A DNA stretch of 36,815 nucleotides. Source: a virus. The notes beneath the pieces are model-generated. The model did no database searches and had not been told where the DNA came from. It saw nothing but the letters and a program-made list of their open reading frames with translations. Numbering within the stretch: position 1 is the first letter of the stretch; the number at the start of each line of letters is the position of its first letter. Made by a program: the position numbers and the translations under genes. Positions 13,783 to 19,559 of the stretch are shown piece by piece. The stretch covers positions 1 through 36,815 of IMG/VR virus record IMGVR_UViG_3300037427_000190; one strand, written 5' to 3'.

Positions 13783-13874
13783 GTCCACATCGGTATATTG
13801 CCACATCCTCCCATGATGGCAATGCCTTTATAGGCACCGCCCCCGCTGATCCTCCTATTGGCGGGGGTTTTTTT
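13778..13874 (+). ncRNA. Candidate small RNA, about 97 nt, opposite to the early operon
   Basis: A transcript from the promoter at 13744-13771 would start near 13778 and end at the T-run of the terminator at 13840-13874. It would contain CCGA-N7-TCGG, a 6-bp stem ATTGCC/GGCAAT (13797-13802 with 13818-13823), TGCCT-TTAT-AGGCA (13823-13836) and the G+C-rich terminator stem. No ORF with a ribosome site lies inside. Length, promoter, stems and terminator fit a bacterial-type small RNA. It is not antisense to a predicted gene except at its extreme 3' end, which meets the HTH gene's stop. The function and the exact 5' end are unknown. Confidence 0.6.
13840..13874 (+). terminator. Intrinsic terminator, rightward
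   Basis: CCCCCGC (13840-13846) pairs with GCGGGGG (13861-13867) over a 14-base loop and is followed by seven T on the plus strand. In the leftward direction the stem is followed by no T-run, so it acts only rightward. Confidence 0.82.
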
Positions 13875-14091
13875 ACAATCGTTGATCTAGAGTAATAAAC
13901 TCGTCTACTGTCATTCCAAAAATTCCAGCGAATTGTTGGACAGTGTGTAGCTTTAGGTTTTCTTGCCGCCGCCACCTTTGTAGCTGTTGTCTGCAAATGC
14001 CAAGCTCACTGCAAATGTCGCGAGTTTTAACTTCTTTGGCTTCTTGAGCAATGCGGATGCATTTCCCAATGTTAGATAACTTTGTTGACAC
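13873..14091 (-). CDS. Small HTH transcriptional regulator (Cro/CI-like)
   Basis: The 72-residue product has an XRE-type helix-turn-helix: KTRDICSELGICRQQLQRWR (residues about 22-41), then HTVQQFAGIFGMTVDEFI. A GTG start at 14091 is chosen because AAGGGAG lies six bases upstream; the longer frame to 14136 has no site. The GTG lies inside an inverted repeat GACAC-TG-GTGTC (14087-14098), which could be its own operator. The size suggests a Cro-like or repressor protein. No partner repressor or integrase was seen, so its role in lysogeny or early gene timing is open. Confidence 0.8.
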   Translation of the reverse strand: MSTKLSNIGKCIRIAQEAKEVKTRDICSELGICRQQLQRWRRQENLKLHTVQQFAGIFGMTVDEFITLDQRL

Positions 14092-14112
14092 TGGTGTCTC
14101 CCTTGATAGTGT
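14085..14112 (+). promoter_or_regulatory. Possible rightward promoter (TTGACA-N16-TAGTGT)
   Basis: A perfect TTGACA lies opposite the first codons of the HTH gene, with TAGTGT (weak -10) 16 bp on. The spacing equals that of the other phage promoters. It would feed only the 60-bp unit ending at 14173. Confidence 0.35.
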
Positions 14113-14118
14113 AGGAAG

Positions 14119-14173
14119 GCTGGCAGACCAGCACACTCCTAAAGTTTTTGCCCCCGTAATTGGGGGCTTTTTT
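14119..14173 (+). ncRNA. Possible short rightward RNA, about 55-60 nt
   Basis: After the promoter-like sequence at 14085-14112 the plus strand has a 5-bp hairpin GCTGG-CAGA-CCAGC (14119-14132), a 17-base linker and the terminator at 14150-14173. The unit lies in the 83-bp gap between the SSB and HTH genes, over the leader of the HTH mRNA, and would be antisense to it. Low confidence because the -10 is poor. Confidence 0.35.
14150..14173 (+). terminator. Intrinsic terminator, rightward
   Basis: GCCCCC (14150-14155), loop GTAATT and GGGGGC (14162-14167), followed by TTTTTT on the plus strand. In the leftward direction the hairpin is followed by AAAAAC, so it should not stop the SSB-to-HTH transcript. 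Confidence 0.75.
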
Positions 14174-14174
14174 G

Positions 14175-14456
14175 TTAAAACGGGATGTCATCTTCTTTAA
14201 GTGGCTCCACTTCGCTGGGCCGTGAGGACTTTTTTACTTCTTGCATACCTTCCTTAAACTGCTGCTTGCTTGGTCTTGGGTCAAAGAAAAACAACGCGCC
14301 ATCCCATTTGTTGCCGGTTGGTATAGACCACAGCTTTACCATTGTTGAGCCTTTGCTAGTTTTTACTAGCTCACCGATGGTGTGCCACTTAACCTGCTCT
14401 TCTCCGTTTTGCTCCCAGCGGTCTACAATAGCCGCAACGTCTTTGATTCTTTCCAT
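14175..14456 (-). CDS. Single-stranded-DNA-binding protein, SSB-like with canonical C-terminal tip
   Basis: The 93-residue protein has a short beta-rich domain (KWHTIGELVKTSKGSTMVKL, residues about 23-42, and NKWDGALFFFDPRP near 49-62) and an acidic C terminus ending KEDDIPF. The D-D-I-P-F tip is that of bacterial SSB, which binds RecO, PriA, exonuclease I and others. It is short for a bacterial SSB but typical of small phage ssDNA-binding proteins. It lies just after the ERF gene in transcription order, which supports a joint role in ssDNA protection and annealing. GGAGAAG precedes the ATG. Confidence 0.82.
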   Translation of the reverse strand: MERIKDVAAIVDRWEQNGEEQVKWHTIGELVKTSKGSTMVKLWSIPTGNKWDGALFFFDPRPSKQQFKEGMQEVKKSSRPSEVEPLKEDDIPF

Positions 14457-14629
14457 GTCTTCTCCACATGATCTGTCTGTATTACTGAATAGCTTTTGTA
14501 ATACTTTGCAAAAGCCCCCTCCTTTATGCCGCGAATAGCCACAAGCGCATCCGCGTAGCTGTCATAAACGTGCCGCGTCAACCATAATGTTCTATCTCTT
14601 GCATCAACCACGCTTACGACATACTTCAT
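14423..14629 (-). CDS. Hypothetical protein, 68 residues
   Basis: The product starts MKYVVSVVDARDRTLWLTRH and looks like one alpha/beta domain with a C-terminal helix. The ATG follows AAGGGC and is coupled to the ERF stop (TAAATG). It overlaps the SSB gene by 34 bp. No family is recognised. Confidence 0.72.
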   Translation of the reverse strand: MKYVVSVVDARDRTLWLTRHVYDSYADALVAIRGIKEGAFAKYYKSYSVIQTDHVEKTWKESKTLRLL

Positions 14630-15346
14630 TTAGCCCTTCATGATTACGCCAATCAATCGTTGTTCGTCATCATCGAGCCTTGCCCAAATGAGCTTTTTTT
14701 CAAACGGTGTTTCTATCTCTGCAACCAACTGCTTTACAGCCATTGCATCTGCTTCTGGTTTTTTATCAAAGGCTTCGCGTAGCTGGACTACTGTTTCATC
14801 TGCCCACGCGTGAATGCCGTTTTCTAAAGCCCTAATCTTTTCTTTCCACTTCACCTTTTCGCCATACGCCGCACTGTTGACGATTTCTACCTTAATAGAC
14901 TCTTCTTGTTCCATATACCACAAAATTGCTTCTCTTTCATCGCCTTTCAGCTTTAACGTCATTTCGTAGTACGGCGTGGAAAAGCTCGCCGCTTGCCCAT
15001 CATCGTCAAAGACAGGAATATCCAGCATGGCGTAAAGGTTGTATCTGCGACAATAGGTAATCGCAGAGCCAGCACCCTGCGGGTCACGCTTCGCAATAGG
15101 CGTTATTAACGTAGCTTCAGTGTACTCGCCAGAATCTGCATCTGTTATGCGCGTAGTGACCCCTACGCCCCACTCCGTAGAAGTAGGGTTGTGTTGAATT
15201 AATAGCCCATGCTTTTGGCAAACAGGCCATATTTCCGCAATTAACTTGCCCAGACTTAGGTATTTAAACTGGCCTTGACTGTCCTTGACTAAGTCCATTT
15301 TTAAGAAGTCTGCTCTAGCATCTAAGAGTTTAGAGGTAATCGTCAT
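14630..15346 (-). CDS. erf: ERF-family single-strand annealing protein
   Basis: The start at 15346 (MTITSKLLDARADFLKMDLV) has GAGGAGG upstream; an in-frame extension to 15475 lies inside the neighbouring gene. Residues 28-120 carry the ERF core: YLSLGKLIAEIWPVCQKHGL, then GVGVTTRI, and DPQGAGSAITYCRRYNLYAM at 88-107 followed by DDDG. ERF of P22 forms rings that anneal complementary ssDNA and helps circularise or concatenate phage DNA independently of RecA. It is the third gene of the early operon and precedes the SSB-like and replication genes. Total length 238 residues, in the usual range. Confidence 0.93.
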   Translation of the reverse strand: MTITSKLLDARADFLKMDLVKDSQGQFKYLSLGKLIAEIWPVCQKHGLLIQHNPTSTEWGVGVTTRITDADSGEYTEATLITPIAKRDPQGAGSAITYCRRYNLYAMLDIPVFDDDGQAASFSTPYYEMTLKLKGDEREAILWYMEQEESIKVEIVNSAAYGEKVKWKEKIRALENGIHAWADETVVQLREAFDKKPEADAMAVKQLVAEIETPFEKKLIWARLDDDEQRLIGVIMKG

Positions 15347-15692
15347 CGTAACCCTCCTCTTTGCCAGATTTTGCGTCTTGCATTTGCGCGAGCGCGTAGC
15401 CGTCACTGTATCCTTGGCTGTACGGCTCTGACATTCTGGGACTATGAGGGCCGCGCCCAAAATAACCGTCATCAAATCCCTGCAAAAACTCTCTTTTTGC
15501 TTGGTGTCGGTATTCTTCCCAGCATTCTATGACCACCCTGTCAGGCGGCGGGTTAGGCAAGCTAAACGTCAGCCTCAACGCATCTAAAGATTCCTGTAGC
15601 CCTGCGGTATCTACATACGGAATCTGCGGCATACGCTTGTCAGTGACGTTATCAACGTAGTTGCGTGAATCAAACTTAACCTTGTTATCCAT
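15330..15692 (-). CDS. Hypothetical protein, 120 residues
   Basis: The product has a proline-rich middle (FSLPNPPPDRVV), a W-E-E-Y-R-H-Q-A-K-R-E-F helix, then an aromatic- and glycine-rich part with two similar pieces, GFDDGYFGRG and GYSDGYALAQ, and ends EEGYDDDYL. AAGGGGAG lies before the ATG. It overlaps the ERF start by 17 bp and the first early gene by one base. No family is recognised; the G-F/Y-x-D-G-Y repetition is seen in some phage early proteins. Confidence 0.78.
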   Translation of the reverse strand: MDNKVKFDSRNYVDNVTDKRMPQIPYVDTAGLQESLDALRLTFSLPNPPPDRVVIECWEEYRHQAKREFLQGFDDGYFGRGPHSPRMSEPYSQGYSDGYALAQMQDAKSGKEEGYDDDYL

Positions 15693-15925
15693 TATTTCTC
15701 CCCTTGGTAATGGTCAGCAATTAGGTCAAAGATGTAATCTTGGTTTAGGTGACGGCTTATTTCTATAGAGTCCAGCCACACCCCTATTAGCTCAAACAGT
15801 TGCGGCGAGTCACGGCTTCCGTCATGCACTAAATAGCCAATGGAGACATCTAAAGTTCCCCACGGGGCGTCTAGCTCTACCTCCATGCCATGACTACTGG
15901 TCATGATTTTTTGTGTTGGTTTCAT
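15692..15925 (-). CDS. First early leftward gene, hypothetical, 77 residues
   Basis: The ATG at 15925 has AGGAGG upstream; the frame upstream of it would run into the promoter and is rejected. The protein starts MKPTQKIMTSSHGMEVELDA, is acidic, and has a probable sheet (WGTLDVSIGYLVHDG) followed by helices. No family is recognised. It is the first gene read from the early promoter at 15989-16016, a place where phages often encode host-takeover functions. Confidence 0.78.
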   Translation of the reverse strand: MKPTQKIMTSSHGMEVELDAPWGTLDVSIGYLVHDGSRDSPQLFELIGVWLDSIEISRHLNQDYIFDLIADHYQGEK

Positions 15926-15957
15926 TTTTCCTCCTAGCAAACACTTCAATAAATTAC

Positions 15958-15988
15958 TGCACAATTAAACGTAGTACTTTCTTGTGCA
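15958..15988. repeat. Inverted repeat at the early transcript start
   Basis: TGCACAA (15958-15964) and TTGTGCA (15982-15988) are perfect 7-bp arms 17 bp apart, directly after the -10 of the leftward early promoter. They cover the likely start site and leader and could be an operator or an RNA hairpin. Confidence 0.6.
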
Positions 15989-16016
15989 CTTATAATGTAA
16001 ACGCAACCGCTGACAA
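15989..16016 (-). promoter_or_regulatory. Leftward early promoter (TTGTCA-N16-TATAAG)
   Basis: On the minus strand TTGTCA (16016-16011) is followed after 16 bp by TATAAG (15994-15989), each five of six to consensus. It faces the early operon beginning at 15925 and is the only good candidate in the 174-bp divergent gap. Confidence 0.72.
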
Positions 16017-16039
16017 ATGCAACACCTAGAATTACTGTG

Positions 16040-16068
16040 TTGACATTTTTGTTTACCTGTGACATCAT
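16040..16068 (+). promoter_or_regulatory. Rightward promoter of the lone plus-strand gene (TTGACA-N17-CATCAT)
   Basis: A perfect TTGACA at 16040-16045 with a 17-bp spacer and CATCAT (four of six) at 16063-16068. The start would be near 16075, inside the palindrome, 25 bp before the gene start. The sequence GTGTTGACA matches the -35 contexts of the promoters at 9.5 and 10.8 kb. Confidence 0.62.
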
Positions 16069-16083
16069 GTTCCACATGGAACA
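16068..16083. promoter_or_regulatory. Perfect inverted repeat TGTTCCA-CA-TGGAACA (operator; parS-like)
   Basis: Two 7-bp arms separated by CA, overlapping the end of the -10 and the start site of the rightward promoter. Placement is typical of a repressor operator. The 16-mer differs by one central base from the Pseudomonas-type parS TGTTCCACGTGGAACA. Confidence 0.7.
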
Positions 16084-16099
16084 AATAGGAGGAAAAGTT

Positions 16100-16366
16100 A
16101 TGGGAAGAAAAAACGAGTTCTGTATAGAAGTGAGCAAAGATGTTTTCGAAAAAGTCATTGATGACTTAGGGCTGATTTATAGCACCCCTTGTAATTTATA
16201 CAACGAAAAAGACTTCGTTGTGTGGGATGACTATTGGTTTGATGATTTTACTGGCCTTACGATGGCAAAGCGATTTAATGGCTATAGCGACCGACCGGAT
16301 GACGACCCTAATTCGAGGCCGCGATATTACATTACTGAATACGCCGCTAAAAAAGCTGGTCAATAG
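16100..16366 (+). CDS. Lone rightward gene, acidic hypothetical protein, 88 residues
   Basis: The start at 16100 (MGRKNEFCIEVSKDVFEKVI) has AGGAGG seven bases upstream; a longer frame to 16037 would include the promoter. The protein is acidic and aromatic, with DFVVWDDYWFDDFTG in the middle and DRPDDDPNSRPRYYITEYAA near the end. No DNA-binding motif and no family is recognised. It is the only protein gene on the plus strand and has its own promoter with an operator-like palindrome; its stop overlaps the endolysin stop by 7 bp tail to tail. The acidity would fit a protein that mimics DNA or an inhibitor of a host protein, but that is speculation. Confidence 0.82.
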   Translation: MGRKNEFCIEVSKDVFEKVIDDLGLIYSTPCNLYNEKDFVVWDDYWFDDFTGLTMAKRFNGYSDRPDDDPNSRPRYYITEYAAKKAGQ

Positions 16367-16719
16367 CTCCAAATAGTTGGTTGCGGCAGATCCTCTGCCC
16401 AATCCAAATGGATAAACCGACCTTCCCCGCGCTGGTTTACGCCAATGCGGGGGCAACCATGCGCTAAGGCGCTTTCTAAGAGCCTGTGGGCGCGCTCACG
16501 GCTTACCCCTATGTCTACGGCTACCCCAAGCGTATGCGCCCCTACAGAGCTTTTAGGGCGCTCTACGGGGTGGTCAGGGCAACGATAACCAGAAGTAACG
16601 GGCAAAGGGAAACCGCAATCACGCCGAATGCTGTTAAGTGTATCCAATACTGTTTCATCAAACTGATAGACCCCACAACCGCACTGACAGCGCAGTTCGT
16701 CTTCACTAAAGAAGCTCAT
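16360..16719 (-). CDS. Endolysin, peptidase M15 (L-Ala-D-Glu or D-Ala type)
   Basis: The start at 16719 (MSFFSEDELRCQCGCG) overlaps the holin stop as ATGA; a longer frame to 16806 lies inside the holin gene. The 119-residue protein has the M15 zinc motifs: S-x-x-G-A-H62-T-L-G-V-A-V-D69, and the late FIH104LDW. Two cysteines pairs at the N terminus (CQCGC) follow the family. It cleaves peptide bonds in peptidoglycan; no signal peptide is present, so release depends on the holin next to it. It is the last gene of the late leftward transcript. Confidence 0.92.
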   Translation of the reverse strand: MSFFSEDELRCQCGCGVYQFDETVLDTLNSIRRDCGFPLPVTSGYRCPDHPVERPKSSVGAHTLGVAVDIGVSRERAHRLLESALAHGCPRIGVNQRGEGRFIHLDWAEDLPQPTIWSY

Positions 16720-17093
16720 CGTTTTGTAAGTAGTTGTGAGATTTTGTCTGCCCCGCGTATGCCAAAGCTGGCAAAGACTGCGAGGTATAGAAGGTATTGA
16801 TACCACTCTGGCAAGGCGTTAAGTTGAGAAAACGCCAATCCCACGCGGTCAATTATATCAGGGTCATTCATTACAACACCATAAATAATGGCAAGAATGG
16901 GCAAAGATAACAGGATCGTAAACCATTCATCTTTCCAAGATTGGTTTGTGGCGTCTGCCATCTTAGCTTCCCAGATAGCAGTGTTAGACAATACCTGCAT
17001 CTGGGCGGTGTGTTTAGCTTGAGATTTATCGCGCTGGCCTTGAAGCCAATCAGTTACTAACCCAGCAACAGGGCCAATTAAGGCGGTAAGCAT
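16716..17093 (-). CDS. Holin, 3TM GTA-type (PF11351-like)
   Basis: The 125-residue product has an N-terminal hydrophobic stretch (MLTALIGPVAGLVTDWL), an amphipathic helix with Q, K and A, the family-typical SWKDEWFTILLSLPILAIIY (residues about 52-71) and a third membrane stretch LYLAVFASFGIRGADK. This layout is known for holins of gene transfer agents and many siphoviruses of Gram-negative hosts. Endolysin overlaps it by 4 bp downstream and a coiled-coil membrane protein precedes it, which supports the lysis role. Confidence 0.85.
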   Translation of the reverse strand: MLTALIGPVAGLVTDWLQGQRDKSQAKHTAQMQVLSNTAIWEAKMADATNQSWKDEWFTILLSLPILAIIYGVVMNDPDIIDRVGLAFSQLNALPEWYQYLLYLAVFASFGIRGADKISQLLTKR

Positions 17094-17311
17094 TATTGCT
17101 TGTCTGCCTTGTCGTCTAGCTTTTCGAGAATCTTGTCCAGCTTGCCTTTAATCTCACCGATCTCTCTATCGTGGGATTGTCGCGCCATGTCAGTTTCAGT
17201 ACGCAATACCGCAAGTTGAGTAGAGTGATCTTGCTGGCGAACAAACATAAGCCAAACAAATCCGACTACGGGCATAATCACCCATCTCAGAATAGTCTCT
17301 AAAACATCCAT
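17093..17311 (-). CDS. Small membrane protein with coiled coil (lysis accessory)
   Basis: The 72-residue product (MDVLETILRWVIMPVVGFVW...) has one N-terminal membrane segment at about residues 8-25 and a charged coiled coil (EIGEIKGKLDKILEKLDDKA) behind it. A GTG at 17323 is a longer alternative; the ATG at 17311 follows the upstream stop by one base. Similar one-helix plus coiled-coil proteins (XhlA- or spanin-like) lie in phage lysis cassettes. No lipobox was seen, so it is not an o-spanin. An i-spanin or holin partner is possible. Confidence 0.72.
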   Translation of the reverse strand: MDVLETILRWVIMPVVGFVWLMFVRQQDHSTQLAVLRTETDMARQSHDREIGEIKGKLDKILEKLDDKADKQ

Positions 17312-17312
17312 G

Positions 17313-17600
17313 TCATACAGCACTCTTTAGCAACAGTGACGCCCTAGCAACATCTGCATTATGGGCTTTCTTGCAATGGTCTTTGTGGAAACACAAAAAC
17401 AAGCAATCAATTAAGATGTGCATTTTACCCCAAAACCAATTTTGCTTCTGCCTGTAACTTCTGCCTGACAGCGATTCATTAGGGTTCTCGCTTAGAAAAA
17501 TAACGCAATTAACTAGCTGAGATAGTGCATCGCCACAGCGATGGAGATAAGTACCAATCCCAAAAAACCAATCATAACCGCTATCACCAACGCGCCACAT
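17313..17600 (-). CDS. Conserved small phage protein of the lysis region, 95 residues
   Basis: The product has the pattern L-V-N-C-V-I-F-L-S-E-N-P-N-E-S-L-S-G-R-S-Y-R in two parts (residues about 29-51), then W...MHILIDCLFLCF and KDHCKKAHNA near 73-82. I recall this N-P-x-E-(S/T)-(L/T)-S-x-R ... W ... I-D-x-L-F ... H-C-x-x-A pattern from many small unannotated phage proteins near lysis genes. AAGGAA lies before the ATG. The hydrophobic stretch is not long enough for a sure membrane span. Function unknown. Confidence 0.75.
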   Translation of the reverse strand: MWRVGDSGYDWFFGIGTYLHRCGDALSQLVNCVIFLSENPNESLSGRSYRQKQNWFWGKMHILIDCLFLCFHKDHCKKAHNADVARASLLLKSAV

Positions 17601-17628
17601 AACAACATTCCTTCAGTCATTTTAGATG

Positions 17629-18459
17629 TTAGTTGCAAGTCACTACGACTTTGTTGTTTGAGTCTGTAGTAATAACGCAACCGTTAGCCTTCAGCATGTC
17701 CTGCATAATCAAGTCGCTTTTGTTGAGGTAACTCAGCCAATCCGTAGTGTTTCCTCGAATATTAATCATGCCTTGGATGCCTGCGTTCTCAACCGAGTCT
17801 ATGCCGTTATTGCCAAGCGTGACAAGGTTTGCCATGCCGTTAGTGCCAAGACCGTAAAGGTTATTCATGCCGTTAGTGCCAAGCGTGGTTAAGCTGTTCA
17901 TGCCAGTAGTGGCAATAGCCGTATTAGCGTCAAACCCTGACTCGCCTAGCTGGGTAAGGTTATCCATGCCTGTAACGCCAAGCGTTACCATGCCGTCCAC
18001 AAACGGGGTGTAGTCAATATTGCTGGCTACCGTTGCAGTGGTCTCGCCCATGCTGACAAACGAGCCGTAGAGCGCTTGTTGAGTTGTGGCGTCAGCAGAA
18101 ATTCTAGCCATGTCTACGCGAGCGTTATACCTTGCAAGAGTTTTACTTGCATCATGTTGTAAATACATACCAGCGACATTGCTCAATGGCGCGGCTAATA
18201 TTGAAGCCCATTGGATTGCGGTAGATTGTTGCGGTATTGGATTAATAGAAGGGGTCTGACTTAAAGCTAAAGCCATGACAGCGGCACTTGCGGCCTGCCC
18301 GTCACCAGCAGAAGCTATAACAGCCAGCGCATCAAACTTAGCTTGCGCGGCGGCGGCATTTGCTTGAGCCGCTTTTTCTACCGCTTGGTAGTAATCAGTT
18401 GCGGCAGTAGTACACCCGCCTAGAGCAACGAATAAAACAACAATAAGCAACTTATACAT
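17629..18459 (-). CDS. Lipoprotein with 11-residue repeats
   Basis: The 276-residue product starts with a lipoprotein signal (MYKLLIVVLFVALGGC, cysteine 16 in lipobox LGGC). An alanine-rich helical part follows, then from residue 164 a run of 11-residue repeats, with G at 164, 175, 186, 197, 208, 219 and 230; the unit is G-M-x-x-L-x-x-L-G-x-N. Two C-terminal cysteines (GCVITTDS and VVTCN) may pair. It should be tethered to a host membrane. Because it lies between the fibre genes and the lysis cassette it may be a superinfection-exclusion lipoprotein or a lysis factor; both are inference. No spanin partner relation is evident. Confidence 0.8.
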   Translation of the reverse strand: MYKLLIVVLFVALGGCTTAATDYYQAVEKAAQANAAAAQAKFDALAVIASAGDGQAASAAVMALALSQTPSINPIPQQSTAIQWASILAAPLSNVAGMYLQHDASKTLARYNARVDMARISADATTQQALYGSFVSMGETTATVASNIDYTPFVDGMVTLGVTGMDNLTQLGESGFDANTAIATTGMNSLTTLGTNGMNNLYGLGTNGMANLVTLGNNGIDSVENAGIQGMINIRGNTTDWLSYLNKSDLIMQDMLKANGCVITTDSNNKVVVTCN

Positions 18460-18472
18460 TTATCTTCTCCCG

Positions 18473-19555
18473 TTATGTCGTTTTGTAAGTAACACTCATA
18501 TAAAGGTTAGTACTACCCGTGCCTAGATTGCTGGGGTAAATAGATTCAGAGTTGTTTCGACGGCCCGTGTTATACAAATAAAGAGCTGTCATTCCAGTGC
18601 CAGTTGAGCCAGAAGTGGCAAAAACAGTGTTATAGCCGTAACAATATCCAATAGCACAGCTTTGATAAGCGGCGTTGTGGCAAGTGAAAGGAAGACTGCC
18701 GACAAGCAAGTACCCACCCGCTGATCCAATAGACATTGAGCTAGTGTCTAATCGACAGTTAGCAGTAACGAGGTCGCCAATTTTTGTGTAATGCCCAACT
18801 CTAAAGCCGTAACTTAGTGACCCAAAACTGCCAGAAGTGGCGACATACGTTGGTGTCCATGTCCCTTCCTCGTAGTCATCAAGAGCATTAGCGGCGGCTG
18901 TGTCATTCCCAAACTTCAACCCATCAGTATCAAGGCGCATACGCTTTATTGGGGATGTAGATCCACTAGCGCAAGTGTCAAACTCAAGATAACCACCATC
19001 TGCACCTGTTGCTGTTTGCTCTATACGTATTTGACCGACTATGCCGCGATTTGTGGAGCCAATGTATCGACCCCCTGCTGTAGCAACATCAAGGCTTTGC
19101 TTGCTGGTAATTTGACCGCTAGCGCCTAACGTAATAACGCCACCAGACGGGCTAACAGAAACATTCTCACTAGAATCAATCGTAATAGCCGTAGACGTAG
19201 CGTTATCGTCTATGCCCGTGGAGCTAAAGTTACCTAACGGATAACTCATCTGCGCCGTGCCAACCGTGCCGTCACTAGGCGTACCAATGTCTAGCGCGTC
19301 CCCCATTACTAAGATGTAGTCAATTACATCGCTACTGGTGAGCGCAGAATCAAAGACAATGTTAGACCCTGATACGGTGTAAGCAGAGTCGGGAGCCTGC
19401 GTTATGCCGTTTAATGAAACTAATAGGTTTCTAGCTGACGCAGGAAAGTAAGCAGTGCCGCCCACCGCCAGCGCAAAGGTAGCGGTAGCTGACGTCGTGA
19501 TACTGTCAATTAGCTGATACGCGCCTACTTCTGGCTGTTTTCCAATGAACGGCAT
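18473..19555 (-). CDS. Tail fibre-like protein, 360 residues
   Basis: Starts MPFIGKQPEVGAYQLIDSIT, a short N-terminal peptide shared with the fibre gene at 20486-21805 (MPFLGKKP). The middle has the fibre module ATSTAITIDSSENVSVSPSG, then LKFGNDTAAANALDDYEEGTW, a tag found before C-terminal adhesin domains of many phage fibres. The last 120 residues, rich in G, S, T and Y, are probably the receptor-binding tip. The C-terminal part is paralogous to that of the gene at 19875-20486 (both have YG-x-R-x-GHYTKIG). It likely binds host surface structures. Confidence 0.82.
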   Translation of the reverse strand: MPFIGKQPEVGAYQLIDSITTSATATFALAVGGTAYFPASARNLLVSLNGITQAPDSAYTVSGSNIVFDSALTSSDVIDYILVMGDALDIGTPSDGTVGTAQMSYPLGNFSSTGIDDNATSTAITIDSSENVSVSPSGGVITLGASGQITSKQSLDVATAGGRYIGSTNRGIVGQIRIEQTATGADGGYLEFDTCASGSTSPIKRMRLDTDGLKFGNDTAAANALDDYEEGTWTPTYVATSGSFGSLSYGFRVGHYTKIGDLVTANCRLDTSSMSIGSAGGYLLVGSLPFTCHNAAYQSCAIGYCYGYNTVFATSGSTGTGMTALYLYNTGRRNNSESIYPSNLGTGSTNLYMSVTYKTT

Positions 19556-19559
19556 TTAC

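Noticed and set aside
14150-14173. Terminator for the leftward SSB transcript
   Set aside because: On the minus strand the hairpin is followed by A residues, not T; the T-run exists only rightward.
15946-16158. Minus-strand ORF of 70 residues across the divergent promoter region
   Set aside because: It covers both promoters, both inverted repeats and the start of the plus-strand gene, and has no ribosome site.
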